The notes: generated from the sequence alone by a model not told the origin. DNA of 54,029 nt from Acidobacteriaceae bacterium (GCA_025360645.1 JANYBT010000060.1:1-54029), one strand, 5' to 3'; shown: positions 25,818 to 34,483, counted from the stretch's first letter. Numbers and translations are program-made.

Positions 25818-26585
25818 CTATGGTGCGTCGGTGACATCTGGTGCATTTTTCTTCTTTTTCTTCTCAAACGAAGGCTGCCACACAATCCCCGCCTGGAAGC
25901 GCGCACTGCCTTCACTGCGCCCGAAGACCTTGGTCTGCAAATAGTCGGCCTGCACTCGCCAGGCCCAGGTCTTGCTGAGCTTGAAATCGGCGCCTGCGCC
26001 CGCAGCCAATCCGAGTTTGTTATCGCTCTCGCGGAAATTCGGGACTCGTCCCGTCACCGCTGCCCGTCCGCCCACCGCTCCAATGTAGGGCGTGAACTTG
26101 TCCCATTTGCGATAAGGCAGATGCACTCCGAACATGTAAGTAGTCAGCTTGGTCTTGACGTCAAACGTCGTGGGGGAGCCGGGACAGAACGGAGGACAGG
26201 GCGGAAACGGTGTGGGTGAAGCTGAAGGCAGCTTCGAGGTGCCGTAGTTGCCGCCGAACTCCGCCACCAGGCTCAGCCAGCGCAACGCGTTGACGTCGAG
26301 CGCAGCATTCCATCCGTTCAGATATCCCCGATCGGGCGCCGCAAACACATTCGAGCTCACAAACGAATATCCGCCATAGATTTCCAGGCGCGGGTAGGGT
26401 TTGGCAGGCGTGGACGTAGTCAAAGGCGGTACTTCCTGCTCCACGGTCGTCGGCTCCGGAGCCGGCGGCTGACTTTGGGTTGGCGCCGGGGCTGGAGGCG
26501 GGGTTGGCGCCGGGGGTTCGGTTTGCGCCAGGAGTGCTGGGCACATGACACACAGCACCAGCCCGGCGGCGAAAAATCGTCTCAC
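25818..26585 (-). CDS. Small outer-membrane beta-barrel protein with Pro-rich linker
   Basis: The 255 residues show a signal peptide (RRFFAAGLVLCVMCPALLAQ), a Pro/Ala/Thr-rich linker of about 45 residues, then an OmpA-like or OmpW-like eight-strand barrel (RLEIYGGYSFVSSN, LTTYMFGVHLPYRKWDKFTP, WAWRVQADYLQTKVFG, ARFQAGIVWQPSF). It ends in a Lys-rich tail after the last strand, so it lacks the usual C-terminal Phe. GTG at 26585 is the chosen start, as GGAGG lies 8 bp upstream; a TTG at 26600 would add five residues. It is downstream of a TonB-family gene and of four 11-bp repeats. Confidence 0.8.
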   Translation of the reverse strand: MRRFFAAGLVLCVMCPALLAQTEPPAPTPPPAPAPTQSQPPAPEPTTVEQEVPPLTTSTPAKPYPRLEIYGGYSFVSSNVFAAPDRGYLNGWNAALDVNALRWLSLVAEFGGNYGTSKLPSASPTPFPPCPPFCPGSPTTFDVKTKLTTYMFGVHLPYRKWDKFTPYIGAVGGRAAVTGRVPNFRESDNKLGLAAGAGADFKLSKTWAWRVQADYLQTKVFGRSEGSARFQAGIVWQPSFEKKKKKNAPDVTDAP

Positions 26586-26639
26586 GAATGCGTCCTCCAA
26601 CTGAGATGGATGAAACCCTATCCTAAAATTATCGCTCGT

Positions 26640-26683
26640 TCATTCAACGTTTATTCAACGATCATTCCCCGTTCATCCAACGA
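26640..26683 (-). promoter_or_regulatory. Four 11-bp direct repeats upstream of the beta-barrel gene
   Basis: TCATTCAACGT, TTATTCAACGA, TCATTCCCCGT and TCATCCAACGA follow one another exactly every 11 bp, close to one helical turn. They lie 55-98 bp upstream of the GTG at 26585, where activator or repressor sites would sit. The face-aligned spacing suggests cooperative binding of a monomeric regulator. Confidence 0.5.
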
Positions 26684-26720
26684 TACGGGCCTTGGCGGAT
26701 TTACGCAATTTTGCGCGCGT

Positions 26721-28352
26721 TTAGAACTGGGTGCGGCGGGGCTTGAACGGAATCGTCACCACCGCTTCCACCGCCACGGGCGTGCCACTCTTCTCCGCGG
26801 GATGGAAATGCCAACGCGCCAAGGCTGCCCGCGCGAACTCGTCGAGCCGATCATCCTCGGCACTGTTCAGCACGCGAATCTTGCCCACGCTGCCGTCGGC
26901 CCCAATCACCGCATAAAGGGTGACGGTCCCCTGCACGTTCTGCTTCATCAACTCCAGCGGATAAGCGGGATCCACTTTCTGCGTGGCGACCGGCGTAGTG
27001 AGCCCGCCCGGTTGAGCTGCCCCTGCCCCCTTCCACTCCGCGAAACGGAAAATCCAACTCCCCGAGGCGCTACCCAGGTTGGGCAAATTCATAGTCATGG
27101 AGTAAACCGGGCGGCCTCCGAAAACTTTGCGGTCGGTCTCCGTGACTTTTTCCTCGGGAATAGGCGAAGCCTCGCGCCCTGCGGCGGTCACCTTCGGCGG
27201 GACGTTCATCGCGACCGTGCGTTGCCCATCGGTCGAGTTTTGCGAGGCCGAGCCGGCAACCGTCCCCGACAGTCCCGCGCTCGCGCCTACATGCAATCCG
27301 GTCGGCAGGTGGAACGGCGAATTCGGGCCCGGCTGTCCGCTCCCATGGCCGCTTCCGGAATCTGTGCCAGTTACCGTGGGCGTCCCCGAAGCTTCCAGCT
27401 TGCCGCTGGGTCCCGCCTCGAACTCTCCGCGACGGTTGCCGTTGGGCGCTTCCAGCGGGCCGGTTAGTTCCACGGGATGAATGCCGAGGGCGACGATTCG
27501 CGCTCCCGCGGTCCCCGTGCCTGCTCCGGAAACCGTGGGCGGAGGCGGCGCCACTTGCGGGTTGCCCGGCACCATGCCGGCGACCGAGCGCCCTGCCAAC
27601 GTGTGCTGTTCGTCTATCGTCAATTGCGGCGCAGGCGCAATCACCTGAGTCGCGCCGATGTTGATGTCGCCTCGCCGGCTATGCAGCGTAGTGATTTCGG
27701 GCGGTGGCGCGATCACCGACGCTTGCGGCGCCTCCATGCGGCGAGTGTGCTCCAGCGTGTTCGCTTCGGGCGCCGGCGCAATCGGAGTCACCGCCGGCAT
27801 CGTAATCTTGGGCAGCGGACGCGCCGTCGCCTCCAGCGGAATCGCGGCTGGAGTGGGCGAAACCGCGATGATGTTTGGCAGCGGCACTTCATGTCGAATG
27901 CGCAGCTCGGGTGGCGTGACGATGGTTTGCGAACGATTATCCGCGTCGGGCGGCACTGAAATGATCTGCTGCTTCGCCCGCACCGGGTCGCCTTTCTGCG
28001 GACGCGCGTGCCGCGACCCCGTATCCAGCGGCGGCAAGTACGCGCTCACCGGGGTGTAGGTCACCGCGGAATGTTCGATCGCGTGGGGACGGACCCGGTT
28101 CTGCATCGCCCACGACCACGACAGCGCCGCGACCAGAGCCATCGCTGTCGCGTGCGCTCCCAGCGATTGCCCAAATCCCTTCCATGGCAATGGGCTGGGC
28201 ACAAACACGTCGTGCCAGAACGGAGCGTTCGGGTCGGCAGTTGGCGGCGCGCGCCGCGGGCCAAAGAACTCGCGCACATTCTGCACGAACGACTCCCGCC
28301 ACGGTTCCAGATGCGGCAGCAGACGCAGTTCGTCTTCCGGCGGCAATGGCAT
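26721..28352 (-). CDS. TonB-family energy transducer-like protein
   Basis: TonB proteins pass proton-motive energy from ExbB/ExbD to outer-membrane receptors. The 543-residue protein has a cytosolic N-terminus of about 60 residues, one membrane segment (about 62-84), a long Pro/Ala-rich periplasmic region (85-440) and a C-terminal TonB domain (about 455-540) with KVDPAYPLELMKQNVQGTVT and FARAALARWHFHPA. The cytosolic N-terminal part resembles that seen in other acidobacterial TonB-like proteins. No exbB/exbD genes are near. It is followed by a small barrel gene that could be a partner. Confidence 0.83.
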   Translation of the reverse strand: MPLPPEDELRLLPHLEPWRESFVQNVREFFGPRRAPPTADPNAPFWHDVFVPSPLPWKGFGQSLGAHATAMALVAALSWSWAMQNRVRPHAIEHSAVTYTPVSAYLPPLDTGSRHARPQKGDPVRAKQQIISVPPDADNRSQTIVTPPELRIRHEVPLPNIIAVSPTPAAIPLEATARPLPKITMPAVTPIAPAPEANTLEHTRRMEAPQASVIAPPPEITTLHSRRGDINIGATQVIAPAPQLTIDEQHTLAGRSVAGMVPGNPQVAPPPPTVSGAGTGTAGARIVALGIHPVELTGPLEAPNGNRRGEFEAGPSGKLEASGTPTVTGTDSGSGHGSGQPGPNSPFHLPTGLHVGASAGLSGTVAGSASQNSTDGQRTVAMNVPPKVTAAGREASPIPEEKVTETDRKVFGGRPVYSMTMNLPNLGSASGSWIFRFAEWKGAGAAQPGGLTTPVATQKVDPAYPLELMKQNVQGTVTLYAVIGADGSVGKIRVLNSAEDDRLDEFARAALARWHFHPAEKSGTPVAVEAVVTIPFKPRRTQF

Positions 28353-28470
28353 GAAGAAAGTGAGTCCCCAGCATTCAAGCTAAATGAAATCCGGGAAGTG
28401 CGCCAAGGAAGTGCCCCAAGCCGGTGCGAGTCGCCCCGGGCGTAGTAACATGACGCTTCAGGAGCTAACC

Positions 28471-28986
28471 ATGCAGCCAAATAAACTCACGCGGATGCGG
28501 TCGTCGCTGGCCGTCGCGATGTTGGCCTTGATGCTCGGCCTGCTTGCCTCGGCGCAGACCCCCAAGCCCACCGCTCCCGCGAGTCCCGGCCAAGAATACT
28601 CCGGCATGTATTCCTTCCTGCGCGAAGGCGAGTTCGTGCAAATCACTGTGGAAGCGGCGGGCAAAGTCACCGGCTTCGTCTCCCGCTACGGCGACTTGGA
28701 GAGCGACCGCGGCGCCTTCCTCGACCACTTCTTCAAGACCGGCAAGCTCGACGGCAACCAACTCACCTTCTCGACCGACGTGGTGCATGGTGTGTGGTTC
28801 GACTTCAAGGGCGTCGTCACCCGCGGCGAAGGCAAGACCCTGGCCGACGAGGGTTATTACGTAGCGCAAGGCACCCTGACCGAAAACAAGAAGGACGACG
28901 CGAACAAGACGTCCGCCAAATCGAAAGAAGTGACCCTGAAGTTGTTTCCGCAAGATGCTACCCCGAAGGTGGAGAAGCGGCAGTAG
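28471..28986 (+). CDS. Secreted hypothetical protein
   Basis: The 171-residue protein has a signal peptide (SLAVAMLALMLGLLASAQ) and one small soluble domain with beta-strand features (YSGMYSFLREGEFVQITVEA, VTGFVSRYGD, LTFSTDVVHGVWFDFKG) and a charged C-terminal tail. Function is not recognised. The start is ATG 28471, with GGAG 8 bp upstream; ATG 28450 is less likely. It is divergent from the TonB-like gene, 118 bp away, so the two may share a control region. Confidence 0.75.
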   Translation: MQPNKLTRMRSSLAVAMLALMLGLLASAQTPKPTAPASPGQEYSGMYSFLREGEFVQITVEAAGKVTGFVSRYGDLESDRGAFLDHFFKTGKLDGNQLTFSTDVVHGVWFDFKGVVTRGEGKTLADEGYYVAQGTLTENKKDDANKTSAKSKEVTLKLFPQDATPKVEKRQ

Positions 28987-29384
28987 GAGTTCGCCAGAAG
29001 ATGAAGGACGCGATCCCCGAGGCTGCGAAATCGCATCGAGCTTCCATGAGGTTAGACTTTGGATCGGTGTAGATCGAACGTTGGCTCCATTCAGAGAAAC
29101 AGTAAAAACCTGAACTTCCCTGCCTTAGACCCTCCACCGACCCGCTGACACTGTTCGTCTTCGCTAGTCTAACCCCCCCGCACTCTTGAGAAAGTGTGGT
29201 GGTTCCGTTCCGAACTGCACTTCGCAGATTAGCACGGAACCGGCATGGCCCGGCGATCCGGCGCCTGCTGTTGGATGAGCCCAAACAACAAAGGTTGCTC
29301 CCATGTCGGGGTCACAGGAAAATTTGTATGAGGATGACCTGCGCGATACCGCAGTTAGGCGTGCCACAGCTGGCGAGCCGATCC
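28987..29384. other. Gene-free stretch between convergent genes
   Basis: This 398-bp region lies between convergent genes. No convincing coding sequence, strong terminator, repeat or RNA gene is seen. A reading frame on the minus strand (28958-29284) has composition unlike the neighbours and no ribosome site, and was not accepted. Confidence 0.5.
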
Positions 29385-29690
29385 CTACACTTTTTCGGTA
29401 TCGAAAATCGCAATCGTAACGCCTGCCTGTGCGAAGTTGGCGAGATCTCCCGCGGTCGCCTGGCCTTCCTGAGATGCCAGTGCCGCCTCGATATCGGCCA
29501 CCGTCGCGAACTCCAATTCCGCGATCAGATACGGCGCGGTTCCGGCGATGACGCGCGGCGGCTGCGCGCTAATGGTGTAGGAAAGAAGCCCAGGTAGTTT
29601 CTTGGCCAGGGGAATGTGAGTGTTCCGGTAGTAGGAATCGAAAGCCCTGGAATCGGCCGGGGCGGCGTAGAGCACAAGGACTTTGGACAT
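29385..29690 (-). CDS. EthD-family protein
   Basis: EthD-type proteins are small dimeric alpha/beta-barrel (ferredoxin-like fold) proteins found in ring-oxidation and other redox pathways. The 101 residues match the family closely: VLVLYAAPADSRAFDSYYRN with the conserved HIPLAKKLPGL motif and a C-terminal GQATAGDLANFA. No oxygenase or degradation gene lies nearby, so the substrate is unknown. It precedes or follows a ferritin-like gene on the same strand with a 62-bp gap, but the two are not clearly linked. Confidence 0.85.
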   Translation of the reverse strand: MSKVLVLYAAPADSRAFDSYYRNTHIPLAKKLPGLLSYTISAQPPRVIAGTAPYLIAELEFATVADIEAALASQEGQATAGDLANFAQAGVTIAIFDTEKV

Positions 29691-29752
29691 GCACCATTTT
29701 AGCTCCCGCCGTGCACGCGCGCGTCCATAGTCCCGCGTCCATAGTCCCGCCC

Positions 29753-30277
29753 CTACCCCTTCTTCGGCCCACCCTGCATCTGCCGCGCCTCTGCCAGTTT
29801 GTGGTCGAGCCAGCTCGAATGGTTGCTCTCGAATTCCACAAACTCCCGATACAAATCCCGCAACTCAGTTTCCACTGAAGTTTCCGCCAGGCGCTTGTAA
29901 AACAGCAGGGCATTGTTCTCGGCAGTGGCGGCGATTTCCAGAGCCAGCTCGCGTGGCGAACGGCCCCCGGTTTCCGTCTCAAACAAATCTCCGCCTTCCA
30001 GCCGCGGTACTTCAATGAAGTCCGCCACATCCTCTTCCGTCATGCTGCACGGGCTGGTTCCGTAGCGCTCGAAATAGCGCGCCTGCAGCAGCGTCCCGTG
30101 CGAGCGTTCCTCCGCCGCCATGTCCCAGAACGCGGTCGCCACTTCCAACGACTCCGTGTCGTGGAATCCAGAGAATAATTCCGCGAAGCGGTGATACACC
30201 TCGGCGTTGCGTTCCTCAACAAAGATGGCTACATGCAGAGCTTCCTGCGCAGTGAGAGATGCGAAGTCGCGTTTCAT
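29753..30277 (-). CDS. Ferritin-like/rubrerythrin-type diiron protein
   Basis: The 174 residues are mainly helical and show the Glu/His pattern of a ferritin-like four-helix bundle: EERNAEVYHRFAELF, MAAEERSHGTLL, ATAENNALLFYKRLAE and YREFVEFESNHSSWLDH. These four segments supply the usual E, ExxH, E, ExxH ligands of a di-iron site. Family members detoxify peroxide or store iron. There is no C-terminal rubredoxin. ATG 30277 is chosen because AAGGCGG precedes it; a GTG at 30319 would add 14 residues. Confidence 0.82.
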   Translation of the reverse strand: MKRDFASLTAQEALHVAIFVEERNAEVYHRFAELFSGFHDTESLEVATAFWDMAAEERSHGTLLQARYFERYGTSPCSMTEEDVADFIEVPRLEGGDLFETETGGRSPRELALEIAATAENNALLFYKRLAETSVETELRDLYREFVEFESNHSSWLDHKLAEARQMQGGPKKG

Positions 30278-30452
30278 AAACCGCCTTAAGTGCTTTGAGA
30301 ATAAGCCTATCAGCGCCACAAGGCACTACAAATCCACGCAAACTTCGCCCTCGATTCCCAAAATGGAATCCGCCCGTTGCGGGGATAATCTTACAAACTC
30401 GCGTCGGATCCCGAACCACCGTTAAACTCGGCTCGCCCACCGCCCGCAGAAA

Positions 30453-30474
30453 GGCCCGGCGTCGCCACCGGGCC
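30453..30474 (-). terminator. Intrinsic terminator downstream of the 30600-31337 gene
   Basis: GGCCCGG (30453-30459) and CCGGGCC (30468-30474) form a perfect 7-bp stem with an 8-nt loop. On the minus strand the stem is followed by UUUCU, suiting an intrinsic terminator about 125 bp past the stop of the preceding minus-strand gene. Confidence 0.6.
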
Positions 30475-30569
30475 TCTTCCGCCATACCCATTTTTGGACC
30501 ATTTTGGGACAGTCCTCGTAACTCGCTCCCCATCAACCACTTATCTTGAATACGAAAGTCATATTCATA

Positions 30570-30585
30570 CGTTCCACGTGGAACA
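30570..30585. promoter_or_regulatory. parS-like palindrome (candidate ParB site)
   Basis: GTTCCACGTGGAAC (30571-30584) is a perfect 14-bp palindrome, followed by A at 30585. It matches the chromosomal parS consensus: TGTTTCACGTGAAACA in Bacillus and TGTTCCACGTGGAACA-like sites in pseudomonads. It lies in a 322-bp non-coding gap just past a gene end. Chance occurrence of a perfect 14-mer match in 54 kb is unlikely, but only one copy is present here. Confidence 0.55.
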
Positions 30586-30599
30586 CTCTCGTTACCAAA

Positions 30600-31337
30600 T
30601 CATTTCTTCTCCCGCCGCCCCCGGCCGCGATCCTCGTCGTCGCGGTCGCCATCGAAGTCCATCACTGCACCCTTCACTTTCACCGTCGGATCCTTGCCGT
30701 AGGGAAATACCAGATTGTAGTTCGGGTTCGGGTTTCCGCCCACCGTCTGATTGGGATCGTAGGCCGTCACTCCCACATTGAAACTAAAGTACTGGTCCAT
30801 CGCCTGGCTGTGGATCTTGCCCAGGCAATACACCCAGGTCTTCTGCAGTGGGTTAGGAGAATTAGTTTCGGTCGTGAACCCCAAGTCCCAGCTCATCCCC
30901 GAGGAACTGACGGTGTCCACCACCGCCCGCGGAAAGTTGCGGCCGCTCTGCACCATTATCAACGGCGATTGCACCACATTCTGCTGCGCGGCCAGGTTTC
31001 CCGAACCATTCCCAAACACAATGCCTACCCGCACCCGTAGCAGATCCTGGTTGTTCGGGTCGTCCGTGGGCAGGCGAAAAACCCGCAGCAGGATATAGTC
31101 GCCGAGATTGAAAGTGAAGGCCGCGGTATCCGAGGCGACCGGGTTGCCCCACTGCGCCTGATCCAGACTGGCCATTTGCATCACCGTATCCTGCACCGGC
31201 GGCGCAGTCCCGGTGTTGGTGTACCAGGCGCAAGACTGCAACAACCCTGGCGCCCCACTGCTATAAGTCACAAAGCTGCCGTTGCTCGAATAGGTGGAGA
31301 GCGTGGAATAACCCAGGTTCAACAGATAGATAGCCAT
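30600..31337 (-). CDS. Hypothetical protein with acidic/basic C-terminal tail
   Basis: The 245 residues have no signal peptide or membrane segment. The body is rich in Ser, Thr, Asn, Gly and aromatic residues (YLLNLGYSTLSTYSSNGSFV, FTFNLGDYILLRVFRLPTDD, QYFSFNVGVTAYDPNQTV), which suggests a beta sandwich, perhaps like PixA/AidA-type inclusion-body proteins, but this is only a fold-level impression. The tail is charged (DFDGDRDDEDRGRGRREKK). The start is ATG 31337, with a strong AGGAGG 6 bp upstream. The strong ribosome site and terminator hint at high expression. Function unknown. Confidence 0.78.
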   Translation of the reverse strand: MAIYLLNLGYSTLSTYSSNGSFVTYSSGAPGLLQSCAWYTNTGTAPPVQDTVMQMASLDQAQWGNPVASDTAAFTFNLGDYILLRVFRLPTDDPNNQDLLRVRVGIVFGNGSGNLAAQQNVVQSPLIMVQSGRNFPRAVVDTVSSSGMSWDLGFTTETNSPNPLQKTWVYCLGKIHSQAMDQYFSFNVGVTAYDPNQTVGGNPNPNYNLVFPYGKDPTVKVKGAVMDFDGDRDDEDRGRGRREKK

Positions 31338-31395
31338 GGCGCCTCCTAGCGAAACAGATGCCCTTGATACACCCTGCACAAACTCAAGTCAAGCC

Positions 31396-33669
31396 TTATC
31401 GTACCGTGCCCTTATCGCTTTTCGGGACGGCGTCCAGCACTTCCAGGTGGTAGCGCGGATCGGCGCGTAACCCCACCAGTTCCGGTTCGTTCTTCAAATC
31501 AGCCACGCTTTGCCCCGCCTTCACCGCCGTCGCCAGCGCCTCCAGAGCGCGTTTGCGGTCGCCGCAAATCTCATACACGATCCCCATGGTGAACCACACC
31601 GCGGCCTCCTTCTCAGGCGCTTGTTCCACCGGCTTCAAGGTCTCCAGAGCAGCCGTTTTGTCTCCCGACTTGGCCAGGTACATGGCCACGTTGGCGCGCA
31701 GGTCCATCTGTTGCGGATACTTGACGATCTCATCCTTGCCCAGGCGAATGGCGTTCACATAGGCCTTTTTGGCTTTGGCGGCGTTCCCCGGAGTCCAGCG
31801 ATACGCGTCCCCAAGATTGCCCCAGTTCTGGTAGTCGTTGGCCCCCAGCTGCACGGTTTTCTCGAAGGCAGGCACGGCGTCCTGATAGCGCCCCTGGTAG
31901 AAGCGCACCGTGCCCAGATTGCTGTAGGTGTCGGCATCGGGACGGATCTCCAGCGCCTGTTGCAGCGCCGCGGCTGCATCGTCATCCCGCTCCAGCAGGT
32001 GATAGGTGCCCCCAATGCTCTGCAGCGCGAACACGTTGTCGGGCTCCAGCTTCAGCGCCTGCTGCCAATGCGCCACAGCTTCGGCATACTTAGCGGCCTG
32101 GAACGCGTTCAGTCCGGCTTCCATCTGCGGACGCCAGTCGTTGGGAGCAATCTCAATGGCTTTGGCCAGCTCGGCCCGCGCCTCCTCCCCCTTGCTCGCC
32201 TTGTCCAGCAGAGCGGCCAGCGCGATGTGCCCTTCGGCGCTCTTGGGATCGAGCTCAATGGCACGGCGAAACCCCTGTTCCGCCGAGGGCAGACGGCCCT
32301 CCTGCATTTCCACTTCTCCCACCGCAAGGTGGGCCGCCGCCAGATTCGGTTCCAGCTCCAGCGCCTTGTGCGCATACTCTGACGCCAATTTCAGCCACTG
32401 CGAATCGGGCGTCGTCCGGTTCCTAACGTAATACGCATGTCCCAGCGCTGCGTAGGACGCCGCCGAATTCGGATCCAGTTGCACTGCCCGCTCCAGCCGT
32501 TGGATGGCCCGCTCCACGCTGCCGGTGCGGTCGTAGTGATACAAGTCTTCGCGCGCCTGCTTGTACAGAGCAAAGGCATTGTCGTTACTCCCAGCGCCTT
32601 CACTCACCGCGCTGCTCCCGCCAGCGGAGTTCGGCGCCGGGTGCTTCCAGTATTTCCATCCCACCGCAGCCGCGCTCACCAAGACAATCAACACGCCCGC
32701 AGCCAACCACGTTGTCCGGCGGTCGTGCCGCTTCGCAGCCGTAATCTTTCCTGGCCTCGCCATCTCCAGCGTAGGGCTTTCCAGAGCCCATCCCATCGGT
32801 CCAGATTCCGATCCGAAGCCTAAGCCACGCAATGCTCTTGCAACTTCCGCTGCAGTCTGGATGCGCGCCCCCGGTTCTTTCTCCAGCATCTTCGCCACCA
32901 TAGAGACCAGCGGCTTGGGGAGTCCCTCGCGCAACTCGCCCAAGTCAGGGGCCGGCACAAAGTGCAGCCGGTGCAGCATCGATACTACGTTGGGCCCTTC
33001 AAACGGCGTCTTGCCGCTGAGGAACTGAAACAACACAATGCCCAAAGAGAAAATGTCGGAGCGCGTATCCACCACTTCGCCCCGGGCCTGCTCCGGCGAC
33101 ATGTAGGCCATGGTGCCGGTCACCACTCCCTCGTTGGTCAGAAAGGACTGCGCCAGCGTTGCCTGCTCTTGTTCGCTGCCGCCGCCGGTCAATGCGTTGG
33201 CGTCGAACTTCGCCAGCCCAAAATCCAACACCTTGATCAGGCCGTCCTCCGTCAGCATGATGTTGCCCGGCTTCAGGTCGCGGTGCACAATGCCCGCGGT
33301 ATGGGCCTTGGCCAGAGCGTCGGCGATTTGGATGGCGTATCGCACCGCCTCCTCGGTGCTCAGGCGGCGTTCCAGCAAATGTCGCGAGAGCGCCTTGCCG
33401 CGGACAAACTCCATGGCAATGAACTCGGTGTCGCCATCGCTGTTGATCTCGTAAATGGTGACGATATTGGGATGATTGAGCGCGGACGCCGCCATCGCTT
33501 CGCGGCGAAAGCGCTGCAATGCATTTGGGCTGAGCGGACGGCTGGTCAGCAGGATCTTAATCGCCACTTCGCGGCCCAGGCGGCTATCGCGGGCGCGGTA
33601 TACCTCGCCCATTCCACCCTCGCCGATCTTGGCGGTGATGGTGTAGTGCGAGATCTTCCGGCCGACCAT
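31396..33669 (-). CDS. Ser/Thr protein kinase with membrane anchor and TPR domain
   Basis: This Hanks-type receptor kinase has 757 residues from ATG 33669. The kinase domain (about 6-270) has the glycine loop IGEGGMGEVY (16-24), catalytic Lys38, HRDLKPGN (128-135) and DFG (148-150). A membrane helix follows (about 322-342), then about nine tetratricopeptide repeats to residue 740, on the other side of the membrane. The N-terminus MVGRKISHYTI fits related kinases, so the ATG is preferred over GTG 33687. Acidobacteria have many such kinases. No cognate phosphatase or substrate is seen nearby. Confidence 0.93.
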   Translation of the reverse strand: MVGRKISHYTITAKIGEGGMGEVYRARDSRLGREVAIKILLTSRPLSPNALQRFRREAMAASALNHPNIVTIYEINSDGDTEFIAMEFVRGKALSRHLLERRLSTEEAVRYAIQIADALAKAHTAGIVHRDLKPGNIMLTEDGLIKVLDFGLAKFDANALTGGGSEQEQATLAQSFLTNEGVVTGTMAYMSPEQARGEVVDTRSDIFSLGIVLFQFLSGKTPFEGPNVVSMLHRLHFVPAPDLGELREGLPKPLVSMVAKMLEKEPGARIQTAAEVARALRGLGFGSESGPMGWALESPTLEMARPGKITAAKRHDRRTTWLAAGVLIVLVSAAAVGWKYWKHPAPNSAGGSSAVSEGAGSNDNAFALYKQAREDLYHYDRTGSVERAIQRLERAVQLDPNSAASYAALGHAYYVRNRTTPDSQWLKLASEYAHKALELEPNLAAAHLAVGEVEMQEGRLPSAEQGFRRAIELDPKSAEGHIALAALLDKASKGEEARAELAKAIEIAPNDWRPQMEAGLNAFQAAKYAEAVAHWQQALKLEPDNVFALQSIGGTYHLLERDDDAAAALQQALEIRPDADTYSNLGTVRFYQGRYQDAVPAFEKTVQLGANDYQNWGNLGDAYRWTPGNAAKAKKAYVNAIRLGKDEIVKYPQQMDLRANVAMYLAKSGDKTAALETLKPVEQAPEKEAAVWFTMGIVYEICGDRKRALEALATAVKAGQSVADLKNEPELVGLRADPRYHLEVLDAVPKSDKGTVR

Positions 33670-33758
33670 GCGCGGAGTTGCATCCACGCCGCGATTTTAC
33701 ACTGTTAGCCGCAACGTTAGGCTCAGCCTGCCCCGCGGTGCGGCGCGTCTGCGCCCAA

Positions 33759-34193
33759 TCAGGGACGCTCAGGCGTCTTGACGCGAAGCGCGATGACCGG
33801 GGACAGTCGCTGGAAATCCTTTAAGTTCCAGGTGTAAATGGCCCGCGCCTTGGCTTTCAGCGCACAGTGGCCAAGAATCGCATCATCAATCGCACCGCTG
33901 CAGAGGCCCGCTGCGGCAGAAGCCTCCATCACTTGAAAGTATTCCCGGTCATCGAGAGCGATCAGGGTGAGCCGGTCGCGGATATCGCCGAGGAAGAGCA
34001 GCGCCTCGTTGCCGCTGACCCGCCGCGGAGCAGGCATTCCGGTGAGCGTGGCATACACTTCGGCCAGACTGAGAGCGCTGCAGCAGACGTCGTTTTTGGG
34101 GAAGCGCAGAAACACACCGATGCTCGCCGCATGATGCTCGTGATCGGCATAAAACGTGGCCACCAGCACCGAGCTGTCGAGAAATGCCTTCAC
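33759..34193 (-). CDS. PIN-domain toxin (VapC-like), partner of an AbrB-type antitoxin
   Basis: The 144-residue PIN-domain protein has acidic residues D6 in FLDSSVL, E45 in LSLAEVYA, D103/D104 in GAIDDAILGH and D126 in WNLKDFQRL, typical of a VapC-type ribonuclease. The start is GTG 34193, overlapping the antitoxin stop by 4 nt (GTGA). It is probably co-regulated with the antitoxin through an upstream palindrome. Confidence 0.87.
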   Translation of the reverse strand: MKAFLDSSVLVATFYADHEHHAASIGVFLRFPKNDVCCSALSLAEVYATLTGMPAPRRVSGNEALLFLGDIRDRLTLIALDDREYFQVMEASAAAGLCSGAIDDAILGHCALKAKARAIYTWNLKDFQRLSPVIALRVKTPERP

Positions 34194-34465
34194 TGTCTCT
34201 CCCCGGCGATCTGGCGGTGGCGCTGCGTCCGGATGTGGCGGAGGGTTTCGGTTGTATCTGCAGCGCGCAGGGGCTTGCCGATGCGGAATACCCAGATCCC
34301 ACGCTCCTTTTGCAGGGGAGTGGCGCCGCGCCGAGGTCGCAGGGTCACTTCCTCACCCTTGACCGTGAGGTCCAGACTGTCGCCGGGAGCCAGGCCCAGT
34401 TCGTCTCGCAGAGTCTTGGGAAGAACCAGACGGCCCGCCCGATCGATCGTGACTTCAGTTCGCAT
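34190..34465 (-). CDS. AbrB/MazE-type antitoxin
   Basis: The 91 residues start with a SpoVT/AbrB swapped-hairpin DNA-binding domain (VTIDRAGRLVLPKTLRDELG, LAPGDSLDLTVKGEEVTLRP), then a helical C-terminal part that would hold the PIN toxin. It should autoregulate the operon. A perfect palindrome lies 5 bp before its start codon. Confidence 0.88.
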   Translation of the reverse strand: MRTEVTIDRAGRLVLPKTLRDELGLAPGDSLDLTVKGEEVTLRPRRGATPLQKERGIWVFRIGKPLRAADTTETLRHIRTQRHRQIAGERQ

Positions 34466-34469
34466 AATG

Positions 34470-34483
34470 CCATAATATTATGG
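34470..34483 (-). promoter_or_regulatory. Palindromic operator of the AbrB/PIN toxin-antitoxin operon
   Basis: CCATAATATTATGG is a perfect 14-bp palindrome directly upstream of the antitoxin ATG at 34465. It contains -10-like strings (TAATAT) and leaves no room for a normal Shine-Dalgarno, so the mRNA may be nearly leaderless. AbrB-type antitoxins bind such dyads. Confidence 0.55.

Noticed and set aside
28958-29284. 108-codon minus-strand frame in the gap between convergent genes
   Set aside because: Overlaps the end of the upstream gene, unusual composition, no recognisable domain.
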